Assembly: GCA_026391935.1 (NCBI GenBank)
Contig: JAPLDC010000016.1
Span: forward strand, 1 to 10,290
DNA: 10,290 nt
DNA from: Bacteroidota bacterium
GTDB lineage: Bacteria > Bacteroidota > Bacteroidia > 2-12-FULL-35-15
Reading direction: 5' to 3'
A program made the position numbers and the translations under genes. The notes below the pieces were generated by a model. That model did not search any database. It was not told where the DNA came from and worked only from the letters and a program-made list of their open reading frames with translations. Of the stretch, positions 1 through 7,907 are shown piece after piece (within the stretch, counting starts at the first letter, position 1; each line of letters starts with the position of its first letter).

Positions 1-1
1 C

Positions 2-3000
2 TTATTGGCTGGAAACAATTTGAATGCGGCAACAAAAACCTCTGCAGGAACAGGGAATTGGAGTACAGGAGCAACTTGGGTAGGAGGGGTAGCGCCATTA
101 GCTACAGATGATGTTGTTATTGCTGCAGGGCACACTATTACGCTTACTGCAAATGCGACCTGTGTGAATCTTACAATAGGAAACGGAGCAACAGCTTCTG
201 TTTTAAATAATGCCGGTTTTACTCTTAACGTGGATGGAACAGTGACCATGTTTCAACCCACCGGAAGCGTGACAAATGCCTGGAATATTAATGCGGGTAT
301 AGCAACAGTTACTGGCTTAATTACCTTTAGTGGTGCAAATATTACAACAACCAGAAGAGCTACAATAGTTTTAACGACAGGAACTTTGAATGCAAATGGA
401 GGGATCACTTTTACTGCATCCGATGCGTTGACAAAAGTAATTAATATGTCGGGAGGTGCAGGAACATTAAACCTAAAAGGGGCGCTTACGGTACCTGCTC
501 TATCTTCTACTTTAACAGCAGGGACAACAAGTTTTTTTAATTATTGCGATAACCTTCCACAAACAATTAACTATTTTAGTGGAGGAGCTTATGGAAATCT
601 CAATTTAAACAATACAGACCCAACACTTGGAGTTACACTTGGAGCAGCCATTACAACAGCAAATGTCTCAAGAAATATTAATGTTCAAAGCGGTTTGTTT
701 CGTACTAATAATCTTGCAATCGGAATGGTTAATGCTATGACACTCACAGTGACTGCAGGTGCAACCATGAATGCCGGAACCTCCGTGATATCGCCCGGAA
801 CAGGTGCTACTATCACAATAAACGGATTGTTCCAAACTGCCAATACTGTGGGCTTTTCAGGTTCTGTGACAGCAGCTATCAATTCAACTAACACACCAAC
901 CATAACCCTTGGAGCCAATTCAACAATAGAATATAATAACGCTGTAGCGGTGCAGACAGTTTCAAACATAACTTATTCAGGAAATTTAATTCTAACAGGT
1001 TTGTCAAAAACAATCACTGCAGGAACTGTGACCGTTGCAAAAAATTTCACAATTAATTCCGGTGCAACTTATAATGGTGCAGCTAATCCTGTGTTAAATA
1101 TTGGAGGTGATTTTTCCAATAGTGGTACTTTTACCTCAGGTACAGGTCTCGTGACTTTTAATGGAACTGTTACACAAACTATCTTAGGCTCAAGTGCGAC
1201 AATTTTTTCTAATGGCGTAACTATAAATAACACATCTGGTACGTCTGGATTAAACATCACCACTTCTCCAACCATTAATGGATTATTAACCTTTACTTCA
1301 GGAAAAATCACTACCGGGGGCAATAAAGTTACACTAGGATCTGCAGCAACTACAGCTGGCAGCGGGGCCGGGAAATATATTTATGGCAATGAAGAGATCT
1401 TGATACCTAATGCGCTTGCCCCATCAAAAACTTTTATTATTGGTGATGCAACAACCTACAACCCTGTTACAATAACATTTGTAGGAACAACATCAGGCTC
1501 TGGTTCATTAATTGCATCTACAACTGCAGGTGATGATGCTGATGTTGCAAATTCAGGAATCAATCCTACATTAAGCGTAAACCGCAATTGGACAATAAAC
1601 CAAGGGACTACACCTGTTGGAGGATTTACTTCTTATGATGGCACATTTACATTTGATGCGGGAGATATTGATGTGGGGGCAAATACAGCAAATTTTGTGA
1701 TCCGCAAATACGCAGCAAGTGCTTGGTCAACTACCACCATAAGCACAAAAACTGCATTCTCGACAAAAGCAACTGGGATGACAACCTTTGGAAAATATCA
1801 GATCGGTGAAGCTGCTGCGATCACAATTGCCACCAATCCACCGGGAACACTAGGTTGTCCGGGACCGGGGGCTTCCATTTCAAGCACCTCCAGTTCCTTA
1901 CCTGCACCAACTGTAATTTGGCAACGCGACCCAAATACAGGAACGTTTACGGATATTACTGCCGGAATGGATGGAAGCATCTATACGAATTATACTACCA
2001 CAACATTAACTATTTCAACAATAATACCTAACTATAAATACCGTGCGGTATTTACTAATATAAACGGTTCTGCCACCTCAACTGCTTGTGCTACCACAAC
2101 TGTTTTACCCGCGGCTGCCGGCTCCATAAGCGGTTCCGCAACGGTGTGTACCTTTCAAACCGGAGTAGCGTTTTCAGTTCCGGCAATTACGGGTGCAACC
2201 AGTTATGTTTGGTCGTACACAGGCTCCGGCTTTTCGATAGCAACAGGAACAGGTACCAATTCTATTACTGCAGATTTCAATGCCTTGGCTACAACCGGCT
2301 CCCTTACTGTTTACGCTGTCAATGGTTGCGGAAACGGAACTGTGTCTCCCGCCTTTTCAGTAACAGTAAATATTAGTGTTGGTTCTGCAAGTACTATTTA
2401 TGGAACAGATTGGCCATGTCAAGGGCAATCCTATTCCTTTTACATTCCAATTATTTCCGGTGCAACAAGTTATGTATGGACCTATACAGGAACAGGGATG
2501 ACCTTTTCTGGCCCCGCCTCTACTATTACGGGAACATTCAGCGCAGCTGCTACCGCAGGTAATCTTACAGTAAGCGGTGTAAATGGCTGCGGAGCTGGGC
2601 CGTCTTCTCCTGTCATGGTTGTTACCCCTTCAGCCTGTTTACCACACAACTCCTGCAGCAATTGTCATATGCTACACTCTTCCGTCGGAGGGGCTTTAAC
2701 TGCTGTTAATGGAAACCCTAACTTGTGTATCAGCTGTCATAATCCTGTTGGTATTGCAAGCACAAAACCATTGTCTAATGCAGACAAGGCAATACCGGGT
2801 GTGAGTGGCAATTCGCATTCGTGGAGTAAACCTTCCGTTAATGCAACCTATCAAACAAATTTGACCACAGATCCTGATATGGTAACAAGATTGGCAGGCG
2901 ATTCCATCATTTGTTCCACTTGTCATGATCAGCACAACCCGAATACCTACGGCACATTTTTACGTATATCAAATTCCGAAGGAGGATTGTGTGTCAATTG

Positions 3001-5179
3001 CCATACAGCACGTGATGTAAAAAGGTATGCAGACAATCCAGCAAATAAAGGAACTCATCCTGTTGGAGTTGCGTATAATGCAAGCGATCCTAGATTCTTT
3101 GCTACAACTCTTCCTTTGAGCCCAACAAGTAAAGTAACCTGTAGCACATGTCATAAGGCGCATTATGCCACTTCTACAAATGGAACAATTTTAAGAGTCT
3201 CATCAAGTGACGCCATTTGTATCGGTTGCCATACCTATGCGAGCGCTACTGGCACGCTTAATCACAAGAACATGAGTTGTACAACTTGTCATTATTCTCA
3301 TAGCAATGGCTCCAATAATATTTACTTAGTAAATGGTATAATAAATACACCAAGCAGTGGACTTAAAACGGCTGTATTTACAACTGATGTAAGCGGTTCC
3401 AACTTTGCTGACGGAACAGGAACGTACAATGGCGTTTGTGAGGTTTGCCATACTACTACCGACCATTATACCAATACATCCATGGGAACTATTGATGCCC
3501 GCCACATTGTAAGTCCTGTAACAAAGTGTGTTACTTGTCATCCTCATAACACAGGGTTTTCTGCCCAAACGGATTGTATGGCTTGCCATAATGCAATTGC
3601 TGACAAGCCTTTGGTTGGGCCTGCTGGTGGAAGGAGGCAAATTGTTGATGCTTCAGGAGATGGTTTAGGAGCGGGTGGTGATTTCAAAAGAACATCGCAC
3701 CACGTTACCGGAGCTATTCCTAATGTGGCTGATTGTATCAAATGCCATTTCATGGGAGATCATAAATTAGGGCAAGTGAAATTATTGGATCCTGATTTAG
3801 GGTATCTTAATATTATTACTTATGATCCTCTTAATAAAAAAAGTATCGAGCGTTTCTGTATTAAGTGTCACGATCAAGATGGCTCCAATGGTGATTTAAC
3901 ACCTTTCAGTGATGGTGTTAATGTTCCATTAGTTGATTCTGTTAAGTGGCTAGCCTCTGCTCATAAAGGAAACGTAAATACAGAGACCTGTTTAAGTTGT
4001 CATGATAATGGGCACGGGTCAAACAAAAGTACTATGTTGGAACCTTCTACATATGCAGGACCAGGCACAGGAACCGATGTAATGAATGAGGAAGAAGGGT
4101 TCTGTTTGAAATGCCATGGTGCTGCCGGATTGGCAACAATTAAGGTACACCTTGCCTTTAGCGGAACAAATACACTAACCAATTTTTTCAAGCACGATCC
4201 GAATAATACTTACCGGAAACATAAACCAGGGGAATCTGCCGGTGCAGATTTTGCAGGAGCTAACAGACATATTGAATGTGTAGATTGTCACAATCCTCAC
4301 GGTGCAGTTGCTGGAACCGCTGCTGCTCCGGCATTATTGCCAACTATGATTGGAGCCAAAGGAGTTGAACCAATTTATGGAGTATCCAACACAAGCCCTG
4401 GAGCCCCAACCGGATTTACTTGGCAAAATTCTGTTACACAAGAATATCAGGTATGTTTTAAGTGCCACTCTAGTTATACAACTCTTCCTTCCTATACACC
4501 CGGAGGAATTCTAAATCAAGTTGTAACAAATACTGGTTTGAAAAAAATAACGACTGTAGCTAATAATCAAGTGGCTGATTCACGTGATATGGCTAGTGAA
4601 TACAATCCGAATAACAATTCTTACCACCCTGTAATGGCTATCGGGAAAAATCCAGGTATTAATGCTTCAGGATTCCAGGCCGGATATTCATCAGGCTCAC
4701 GCATTTATTGCAGCAGCTGCCACAATAGTAATAATTCTGCAACTGCAGGGAATGGACGCGGACCACATGGCTCGGACAATCTCCATATCCTTGACAAGGG
4801 ATTTGCGGGTAACGCTCAATATAACACAATGCATGGCAGTGCAGGGAATAACGCAAATTCGCTATGTTCAAAATGCCATACAGCACCTTCAGATGCTTCT
4901 GGTGCAGCAGCTCCGACTCGCTTTTACAAACACGCTTACCATACTAGTCCGACGGGAACAGCTCAAGCAGAATGCTATGTCTGTCATGACTCCCATGGCA
5001 GTGAGCAATTTCATATGATGAATTTTAATAATAATGAGTCTTGTTTTACAACTCCTTGGCCCAACACCAGTCAATCTGCTTTCAATCATGCCGCAGGAGT
5101 AGCAACAAATTCTTGCGTGGTTGTATGCCATGGTAAATCACACAATGCAGGATCAAAAACTTACACCCCAAATTATTAA
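2..5179 (+). CDS. Giant surface protein: beta-repeat/Ig/PKD-like region fused to a 20-heme c-type cytochrome (5' partial)
   Basis: The frame is open at the left edge, so the true start and most of the signal peptide lie outside; the TTG at 5 is not a credible start. Residues are numbered from that TTG. Residues 5-60 (GNWSTGATW...DDVVIAAGHTITL) resemble the G8-like opening of Bacteroidota repeat adhesins. To about 605 the protein is Thr/Gly/Asn/Ser-rich with alternating beta-strand repeats. Residues ~606-702 look Ig-like (VIWQRDPNTG, YKYRAVF). Residues ~703-790 and ~792-880 are two PKD-like domains that share GATSYVW and a V.GCG motif. From 884 on there are 19 CxxCH motifs and one CX3CH, with 31 further histidines in that part, enough for bis-His ligation of every heme. 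Several motifs pair as in the doubled-CXXCH family. No C-terminal type IX sorting domain is visible; the protein ends KTYTPNY. Electron transfer outside the inner membrane follows from the heme motifs; substrate and partners are unknown. Confidence 0.9.
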   Translation, partial: LLAGNNLNAATKTSAGTGNWSTGATWVGGVAPLATDDVVIAAGHTITLTANATCVNLTIGNGATASVLNNAGFTLNVDGTVTMFQPTGSVTNAWNINAGIATVTGLITFSGANITTTRRATIVLTTGTLNANGGITFTASDALTKVINMSGGAGTLNLKGALTVPALSSTLTAGTTSFFNYCDNLPQTINYFSGGAYGNLNLNNTDPTLGVTLGAAITTANVSRNINVQSGLFRTNNLAIGMVNAMTLTVTAGATMNAGTSVISPGTGATITINGLFQTANTVGFSGSVTAAINSTNTPTITLGANSTIEYNNAVAVQTVSNITYSGNLILTGLSKTITAGTVTVAKNFTINSGATYNGAANPVLNIGGDFSNSGTFTSGTGLVTFNGTVTQTILGSSATIFSNGVTINNTSGTSGLNITTSPTINGLLTFTSGKITTGGNKVTLGSAATTAGSGAGKYIYGNEEILIPNALAPSKTFIIGDATTYNPVTITFVGTTSGSGSLIASTTAGDDADVANSGINPTLSVNRNWTINQGTTPVGGFTSYDGTFTFDAGDIDVGANTANFVIRKYAASAWSTTTISTKTAFSTKATGMTTFGKYQIGEAAAITIATNPPGTLGCPGPGASISSTSSSLPAPTVIWQRDPNTGTFTDITAGMDGSIYTNYTTTTLTISTIIPNYKYRAVFTNINGSATSTACATTTVLPAAAGSISGSATVCTFQTGVAFSVPAITGATSYVWSYTGSGFSIATGTGTNSITADFNALATTGSLTVYAVNGCGNGTVSPAFSVTVNISVGSASTIYGTDWPCQGQSYSFYIPIISGATSYVWTYTGTGMTFSGPASTITGTFSAAATAGNLTVSGVNGCGAGPSSPVMVVTPSACLPHNSCSNCHMLHSSVGGALTAVNGNPNLCISCHNPVGIASTKPLSNADKAIPGVSGNSHSWSKPSVNATYQTNLTTDPDMVTRLAGDSIICSTCHDQHNPNTYGTFLRISNSEGGLCVNCHTARDVKRYADNPANKGTHPVGVAYNASDPRFFATTLPLSPTSKVTCSTCHKAHYATSTNGTILRVSSSDAICIGCHTYASATGTLNHKNMSCTTCHYSHSNGSNNIYLVNGIINTPSSGLKTAVFTTDVSGSNFADGTGTYNGVCEVCHTTTDHYTNTSMGTIDARHIVSPVTKCVTCHPHNTGFSAQTDCMACHNAIADKPLVGPAGGRRQIVDASGDGLGAGGDFKRTSHHVTGAIPNVADCIKCHFMGDHKLGQVKLLDPDLGYLNIITYDPLNKKSIERFCIKCHDQDGSNGDLTPFSDGVNVPLVDSVKWLASAHKGNVNTETCLSCHDNGHGSNKSTMLEPSTYAGPGTGTDVMNEEEGFCLKCHGAAGLATIKVHLAFSGTNTLTNFFKHDPNNTYRKHKPGESAGADFAGANRHIECVDCHNPHGAVAGTAAAPALLPTMIGAKGVEPIYGVSNTSPGAPTGFTWQNSVTQEYQVCFKCHSSYTTLPSYTPGGILNQVVTNTGLKKITTVANNQVADSRDMASEYNPNNNSYHPVMAIGKNPGINASGFQAGYSSGSRIYCSSCHNSNNSATAGNGRGPHGSDNLHILDKGFAGNAQYNTMHGSAGNNANSLCSKCHTAPSDASGAAAPTRFYKHAYHTSPTGTAQAECYVCHDSHGSEQFHMMNFNNNESCFTTPWPNTSQSAFNHAAGVATNSCVVVCHGKSHNAGSKTYTPNY
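2654..5131 (+). other. Multiheme cytochrome c region (19 CxxCH + 1 CX3CH)
   Basis: The first cysteine of each motif is at residue 884, 908, 970, 996, 1046, 1072, 1092, 1145, 1175, 1191, 1244, 1285, 1329, 1367, 1425, 1484, 1569, 1621, 1657 and 1704. Spacing is irregular (16 to 85 residues), so this is not a simple tandem duplication. Pairs 884/908, 970/996 and 1046/1072 are separated by 24-26 residues. They have a histidine two residues after the first motif (CHMLH, CHDQH, CHKAH), and 970 and 1046 also show a TFLR/TILR strand between, as in the doubled-CXXCH domain of multiheme cytochromes. Each CxxCH is expected to bind heme covalently after Sec export. Average density is about one heme per 41 residues, sparse for a nanowire-type cytochrome but ordinary for large c-type cytochromes. 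Confidence 0.92.
5114..5131 (+). other. Non-canonical CX3CH terminal heme motif
   Basis: The last candidate heme site reads C-V-V-V-C-H followed by GKSH, with three residues between the cysteines instead of two. All other sites in the protein have the standard spacing. A lone cysteine (NESCFTTPW, about 5038-5064) precedes it without a CH partner. Heme attachment here is plausible because of the GKSH histidine and conserved-looking context, but is not proven by sequence. Confidence 0.6.
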
Positions 5180-5188
5180 TTGACAAAA

Positions 5189-5959
5189 ATGAAAAGAGTG
5201 CCTTTAATATGTGTGTTATTAATAATCTCAAATTTTATCATTTCCCAAAATGAGGTTAATAATAAAAAAATCGATTCGACAAAAATAAAGTCAAGGAGTG
5301 TTTCGGCGAACACTACTTCATCGGGCACTGTCACAGATATTGATGGCAATGTTTATTTGACAATTACTATCGGGCGTCAAACATGGATGAAAGAAAATCT
5401 TAGAGTAACCAGATATGCTAATGGTGATTCAATTGGAACTTTATCGCCAGATACACTTAATATTGTGGAACTTAAATCTCCAAAATATCAATGGGCCTAC
5501 AATGGAGATGAAAAAAATGCACCCACATACGGCCGGCTATACACCTGGTGGGTTGTTTCAGACAGTAGAAATGTATGCCCAACGGGATGGCGCATTCCTT
5601 CGGATGAAGAATTTTGTATTCTCGAAAATACGATAGAACCTAATACGGATAATGATTGCAATTTGATAGAGCATAGAGGGAAAAATCAGGGAGGTTTTTT
5701 GAAGGAAGCTGGCCTTTTATATTGGAAAAGCCCTAATTTGGGTGCAGATAATAGAAGTGCCTTTTCTGTAATGCCGGCCGGCATTCGTTATGCAACGGGA
5801 TTGTTTCATTGCTTAGGCTCTCATGCTTATTTTTGGACAACGACTGAATATGATGCGAAGAATGTAATGACACGCAGAATTTATTACGATAGCAAAGATG
5901 TAAGTAGATCATGGTATTTCAAGGAAGATAGCTTAAGTATAAGATGTATTAAGAATTAA
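5189..5959 (+). CDS. Exported FISUMP-domain protein
   Basis: This 256-residue protein has a signal peptide (MKRVPLICVLLIISNFIISQ), then a polar linker to about residue 44. From about 45 to the end it is a FISUMP domain (Fibrobacter succinogenes major paralogous domain, TIGR02145). Diagnostic pieces in order are DIDGNVYLTITIGRQTWMKENL (50-71), YGRLYTWWVV (114-123), CPTGWRIPSDEEF (130-142), GGFLKEAG (168-175), SAFSVMPAGIR (190-200), FWTTTEY (215-221) and SIRCIKN (250-256). ATG at 5189 is preferred over the in-frame TTG at 5180 because it puts a basic residue pair directly before the hydrophobic core. The gene starts nine bases after the cytochrome stop and in the same frame, so translational coupling is likely. 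FISUMP proteins are secreted or surface-associated in Bacteroidota and Fibrobacteres, but the biochemical role of the domain is not established. It may be an accessory surface partner of the cytochrome. Confidence 0.88.
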   Translation: MKRVPLICVLLIISNFIISQNEVNNKKIDSTKIKSRSVSANTTSSGTVTDIDGNVYLTITIGRQTWMKENLRVTRYANGDSIGTLSPDTLNIVELKSPKYQWAYNGDEKNAPTYGRLYTWWVVSDSRNVCPTGWRIPSDEEFCILENTIEPNTDNDCNLIEHRGKNQGGFLKEAGLLYWKSPNLGADNRSAFSVMPAGIRYATGLFHCLGSHAYFWTTTEYDAKNVMTRRIYYDSKDVSRSWYFKEDSLSIRCIKN

Positions 5960-6045
5960 ACCAACGCCATTTATTCAAAATACAAAATCACACTTGTCAA
6001 AATCAAAACGTCACCATTATTTTTATATTAATAGTTTTAATTTTT

Positions 6046-6211
6046 TAGCTTGGTATGGGGAAATTTCGTAACACGAGTATCCATATGATCGACAAACTTC
6101 CCGCTGCAAATTTAGTTTTACATCCCAGATTCCAATTTCATTCGTTAGTTTGGAAAAGTGTTTCAACGTTTGTGATCTTCTTTGGACTACGCAGGTGAAA
6201 TTTCCAAGCTA
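6046..6211. repeat. Imperfect inverted repeat bracketing ~130 bp
   Basis: The left arm TAGCTTGG (6046-6053) plus AAATTTC (6061-6067) matches the reverse complement of the right arm GAAATTTCCAAGCTA (6197-6211). The left arm carries seven extra bases (TATGGGG) between its two blocks. The 129-bp interior is visibly richer in GC than the flanks. No target-site duplication is evident. This could be a degenerate miniature element or a chance structure in a convergent gap. Confidence 0.35.
6055..6198 (+). CDS. Doubtful 47-residue ORF inside the inverted repeat
   Basis: An ATG at 6055 opens a frame ending at TGA 6196-6198. It begins MGKFRNTSIHMIDKLPAANL and ends FVIFFGLRR, with a hydrophobic stretch before the basic end. 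The family is not recognised. It is short enough to occur by chance and lacks a clear ribosome binding site. It is recorded because it fills nearly the whole interval between the repeat arms. Confidence 0.12.
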   Translation: MGKFRNTSIHMIDKLPAANLVLHPRFQFHSLVWKSVSTFVIFFGLRR

Positions 6212-6218
6212 CTACTCT

Positions 6219-6500
6219 TTATTTTAGTGACACAGTATTATGAACGGGAGTATATTTCTTTTTTTTATTTTTTAGATCTTGTTTTGCAATGATAACGATA
6301 TTCCCCTTTCTTCTTTGCTTATTTCTACTTCCTTGCGTTCTACTTCTTGAAATTAGTTTTGTCCGTTTACTATCCATTTTTTGACTCTCCCGACACCCTT
6401 TTAGAAAACATACATAAGGGAAGCTGTCATGCACCGCAACAATACCTGTCGCACAAGAGGAAAATAAAAACAGGGCACAAATAATTAAGCTTGATCTCAT
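6219..6500 (-). CDS. Small basic predicted lipoprotein, third gene of the sigma operon
   Basis: This 93-residue protein opens with a short signal sequence ending in a lipobox-like LFSSC, so Cys16 would be the lipidated residue; Bacteroidota tolerate such loose lipoboxes. Two more cysteines follow (31 and 36, YVCFLKGC). From residue 44 the chain is extremely rich in Lys/Arg (SKRTK, SRSRTQ, NKQRRKG, KNKKKK). No family is recognised. The start codon lies 18 bases after the stop of the upstream FGE-like gene on the same strand, which argues for a real gene rather than a shadow. The basic chain suggests contact with an acidic partner such as lipopolysaccharide, nucleic acid or an acidic protein; that is inference only. 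Confidence 0.6.
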   Translation of the reverse strand: MRSSLIICALFLFSSCATGIVAVHDSFPYVCFLKGCRESQKMDSKRTKLISRSRTQGSRNKQRRKGNIVIIAKQDLKNKKKKYTPVHNTVSLK

Positions 6501-6518
6501 TTGTCAATGATAAAATGT

Positions 6519-7907
6519 TTACTTCTTCATTATCACTAGTGGTCTGAATCCAATAAAAGGTGATGCGGTAACTTTTGAATTAAATTCACTTTCGCTATTT
6601 ATTTTCAGATGTTCAAAGTCGCTTCCCCAATTTCCACCAATCGCTTTGTTTATTTTTAGGTCATCAGAAATTACCCATTCCGAAACATTCCCACTCATAC
6701 AATATAATCCATAGTCGTTGGGATTGTATGCAATTACCATCGCAACAGCCATTGTATCGTTATTGGTGGCAAGTCCTGCAGAAGTATACGCGTTTAAATT
6801 TATTTTGGTAGTGTAACCAAACGGTTTTTTGAATTTATCCTTCGACTTCTGTATACAAAAATTGGCCAAGAAACAATTGTTTGAATTTTGAATAGAATCT
6901 TTACCCCATGGATAACCGGCGTTTTCAAATCCGCCCATAGCAGCAAAAACCCATTCACTTTCCATTGGTAATCGCACACTTAATAAATGTTTATTTTCAT
7001 TCTTCGAATTGTTATTAGATTTAATTAATTCACTAAACCATTCGCAATAAAGTTTTGCTCCTTCAATAGATATATTTACAACAGCATAATCATTGAAATC
7101 TTTGTTTGAAAAATACTTCTCTTTAAAACTATCAAAAATGTGACTGCCATTGCTATTTACCCATAATGCCTGATTTGGTTTTGCCTTTAAAAACTCCTCC
7201 TTTTTATCATGAATTAAAAGATCAAATAAGAACGTACGGTATTCCAGATTGGTAACTTCCACATTCTTCATATAGAACTCATCAACGTTTTTTGGCTCAC
7301 CTTTATAGTTGACTTTTCCTTTAGGGACAAGCGGATACTTATTTTTACTTAATTTAAGAAGTTGCTCCAGCATTCTTTTCTTTTGCTTGTCATTTGCTTT
7401 GATCTCTTTCTCGGTAAGTTTTGGAAATACATATGTACTGTCATCTTTTATTTCAGTTACAACATTGGTATTTTTAAATATAATTGTCTCCTTATATTCA
7501 GGCAAATCAACCACAGGATTAATGTCAACTTTTGTAGCCTCAGCTAGCAAGACCGAATTATTTATATTGTTTTTTTGTACGATTATGTTTTGATTTTTTA
7601 GCGCATCATTTGTTGCTTTAACATTCCCTTGGATTGTATCTTTAGTAACAAAAGTGTTATTGATTTGATCCGGATTTTTGTTTGAATTTTGCTGATTTGG
7701 TTTCTGTGAAAAATAATAAATCAGGAGCACAAAAACAGAAGCGCTAAAGCCTAAATAAAATAATCCTGACCCCCATTTGCTCTTTATCCAATGCGTATTT
7801 TTCTTTGTCAAACCGCTTTCGATTTTACTCCAGGTATTTGCATCAGGTTGAAGAGAATCGAACTCTTGTTTACGATTGGTTACGAATATTTTTAGTTTAT
7901 CAGTCAT
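6519..7907 (-). CDS. Anti-sigma-type membrane protein with extracytoplasmic FGE/sulfatase-modifying-factor domain
   Basis: The protein has 462 residues from ATG 7905-7907. That start (MTDKLKIFVTNRKQEFDSLQ) resembles the opening of Bacteroidota anti-sigma factors; the ATG ten codons upstream would only add an atypical tail. Residues 1-42 are cytoplasmic (FDSLQPDANTWSKI), with one membrane segment at ~46-66. A polar Asn/Lys-rich linker runs to ~190. An FGE-like fold of the GldJ/GldK/SUMF1 type spans ~195-462, with motifs FYMKNVEVTNLEY (211-223), VRLPMESEWVFAA (311-323), YPWG (332-335), GLYCMSGNVSEW (400-411), GGNWGS (424-429) and FIGFRP (451-456). The catalytic Cys pair of true formylglycine-generating enzymes, expected between the last two motifs, is absent, so catalysis is unlikely. 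Its start overlaps the sigma factor's end by 8 bases (ATGACTGA), so the two are probably translationally coupled. Likely role: sensing or binding in the periplasm while holding the sigma factor. Confidence 0.82.
   Translation of the reverse strand: MTDKLKIFVTNRKQEFDSLQPDANTWSKIESGLTKKNTHWIKSKWGSGLFYLGFSASVFVLLIYYFSQKPNQQNSNKNPDQINNTFVTKDTIQGNVKATNDALKNQNIIVQKNNINNSVLLAEATKVDINPVVDLPEYKETIIFKNTNVVTEIKDDSTYVFPKLTEKEIKANDKQKKRMLEQLLKLSKNKYPLVPKGKVNYKGEPKNVDEFYMKNVEVTNLEYRTFLFDLLIHDKKEEFLKAKPNQALWVNSNGSHIFDSFKEKYFSNKDFNDYAVVNISIEGAKLYCEWFSELIKSNNNSKNENKHLLSVRLPMESEWVFAAMGGFENAGYPWGKDSIQNSNNCFLANFCIQKSKDKFKKPFGYTTKINLNAYTSAGLATNNDTMAVAMVIAYNPNDYGLYCMSGNVSEWVISDDLKINKAIGGNWGSDFEHLKINSESEFNSKVTASPFIGFRPLVIMKK

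Larger units (their letters stand above)
5960..6218. other. Convergent intergenic gap, AT-rich
   Basis: This lies between the FISUMP stop and the stop of the minus-strand lipoprotein gene. The first 85 bases are strongly AT-rich with T runs (about 6019-6046). No strong GC-stem terminator is visible for either strand. The rest holds an imperfect inverted repeat and a short ORF, listed separately. Confidence 0.6.

Noticed and set aside
1..2650. Possible tandem DNA repeats or CRISPR-like structure in the repetitive 5' half
   Set aside because: The repetition is at the level of protein composition (Thr/Gly/Asn strands); no regular DNA repeat-spacer unit is seen.
685..3753. Several minus-strand open frames of 60-104 codons opposite the large gene
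   Set aside because: They lie antisense to a strong coding frame with domain and heme-motif support, and their translations show no family features; they are shadows of a stop-poor repetitive gene.
4662..5018. A 118-codon plus-strand frame inside the cytochrome
   Set aside because: It overlaps five-sixths of a region carrying in-frame CxxCH motifs of the main gene and its own translation has no recognisable features.
5180..5188. TTG start for the FISUMP gene directly after the cytochrome stop
   Set aside because: The ATG three codons later gives a standard signal peptide; the TTG only adds three residues.
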